From: an uncultured Eubacteriales bacterium
GTDB taxonomy: Bacteria; Bacillota; Clostridia; Oscillospirales; Oscillospiraceae
Assembly (NCBI GenBank): GCA_900554275.1
Contig: USGS01000041.1
Span: forward strand, 1-14,017
Length of the DNA stretch: 14,017 nt
Direction of reading: 5' to 3'
Part shown: piece by piece, positions 13,688-14,017 of the stretch
How the letters are laid out: each line of letters opens with the position of its first letter
Numbering within the stretch: the stretch's first letter is position 1
The notes under the pieces: generated by a model
The model's database searches: none
The model's input: the letters and a program-made list of their open reading frames with translations, nothing else
What the model was told of the DNA's origin: nothing
Position numbers and translations under genes: made by a program

Positions 13688-13702
13688 AGCGAACACCTCC
13701 TT

Positions 13703-13749
13703 CAAAATAGAAATAGCCGCCTGATTTCTTTTGAAAACCAAGCGGCTAT
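13703..13749 (-). terminator. Possible terminator between the GNAT gene and the DUF3848-like remnant
   Basis: The arms ATAGCCGC (13713-13720) and GCGGCTAT (13742-13749) are perfectly complementary over 8 bp with a 21-base loop. On the minus strand they are followed by TTTCTATTTT. It could end the GNAT transcript or act as an attenuator in front of the remnant's ribosome site. Confidence 0.5.
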
Positions 13750-13789
13750 GTACGCTATATTCAGTTCGACAAATAGGAATTTGTCCCTA

Positions 13790-14017
13790 TCAGATTCTTT
13801 TGGAATAAAGGACTTCTTCTGTGTCAAACGCAGGCTTTGAAGTATCCGTCAACGCAAACCCGTTGGCTTCGTAAAAAGCTCTGGCGCGATAGTTTTCCCT
13901 AAATACCCACAAAAACACTTCGGAATATCCGTTTTCCTTGATATCTTTCAGAACTCGATTCATCATTTGACGACCGTACCCTTTATGCCAGTTTTCAGGC
14001 AGACTATGGATGCAAAT
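13790..14017 (-). CDS. GNAT-family N-acetyltransferase, C-terminal part (cut by window end)
   Basis: Reading the minus strand from the window edge gives 75 residues ending at a TGA at 13790-13792. The stretch HKGYGRQMMNRVLKDIKENG contains a variant of the acetyl-CoA pyrophosphate-binding loop (Q/RxxGxG/A type). YSEVFLWVFRENYRARAFYEANGF is the classic C-terminal signature, with the N-x-x-A-x-x-F-Y element. Such enzymes move an acetyl group from acetyl-CoA to an amine; the acceptor cannot be told from this fragment. The N-terminal half lies beyond the window. Base composition is clearly lower in G+C than the genes to the left, in line with acquired DNA. It runs in the same direction as the DUF3848-like remnant 102 bases downstream. 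Confidence 0.85.
   Translation of the reverse strand: MCIHSLPENWHKGYGRQMMNRVLKDIKENGYSEVFLWVFRENYRARAFYEANGFALTDTSKPAFDTEEVLYSKRI

Noticed and set aside
1..14017. CRISPR array, tRNA or rRNA genes
   Set aside because: No regularly spaced direct repeats and no tRNA- or rRNA-like sequence were noticed on either strand by eye; no dedicated search was possible.

Overview
The window looks like a high-GC chromosome segment from an anaerobic gut Clostridium-group bacterium, probably an Oscillospiraceae relative. Three things point there. It has the Firmicutes-specific rplU-prp-rpmA cluster, with an L27 that carries the cleavable N-terminal extension. Its promoters are sigma-A type and its Shine-Dalgarno sites are strong. 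It uses TmcAL and an orphan PTS-like IIC protein. Species cannot be named from this sequence alone. The rightmost ~450 bases are clearly richer in A+T and look like acquired DNA.

Layout from left to right. Bases 1-460 hold no convincing gene but several perfect inverted repeats, probably dispersed intergenic elements. A WYL-domain regulator (461-1426, minus) is divergent from a three-gene plus-strand operon: a Wzx/MATE-like lipid-linked glycan flippase, a sugar-transfer-associated ATP-grasp protein and a Nim-like flavin-binding protein. That operon ends at a 20-bp perfect hairpin that also serves the convergent tmcAL gene (4682-5860, minus). tmcAL is divergent from an MTA/SAH nucleosidase gene, with adjoining back-to-back promoters. 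Next comes rplU-prp-rpmA, with a strong promoter, a structured leader and a strong terminator. A class-I glutamine-amidotransferase/C26 peptidase follows.

The most unusual part is 8560-13593. A textbook-perfect promoter (TTGACA, 17 bp, TATAAT), whose -35 contains the stop codon of the preceding gene, precedes four closely spaced genes: a PTS EIIC_2-like membrane protein, a 720-residue fusion of an HSL-type alpha/beta hydrolase with a condensation-like acyltransferase, a zinc-ribbon six-helix membrane protein (DUF6320-like) and a secreted, membrane-anchored cohesin-like/InlB-repeat protein. A hairpin terminator follows the last gene. No function is known to me for this set. The likely theme is acyl transfer or hydrolysis linked to the envelope, which is inference.

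After the terminator, on the minus strand, are a chimeric 57-residue ORF whose first ~35 residues resemble DUF3848 proteins of conjugative elements, and the C-terminal part of a GNAT acetyltransferase cut by the window end. Together they suggest the edge of a mobile or foreign segment near 13,585-13,600.
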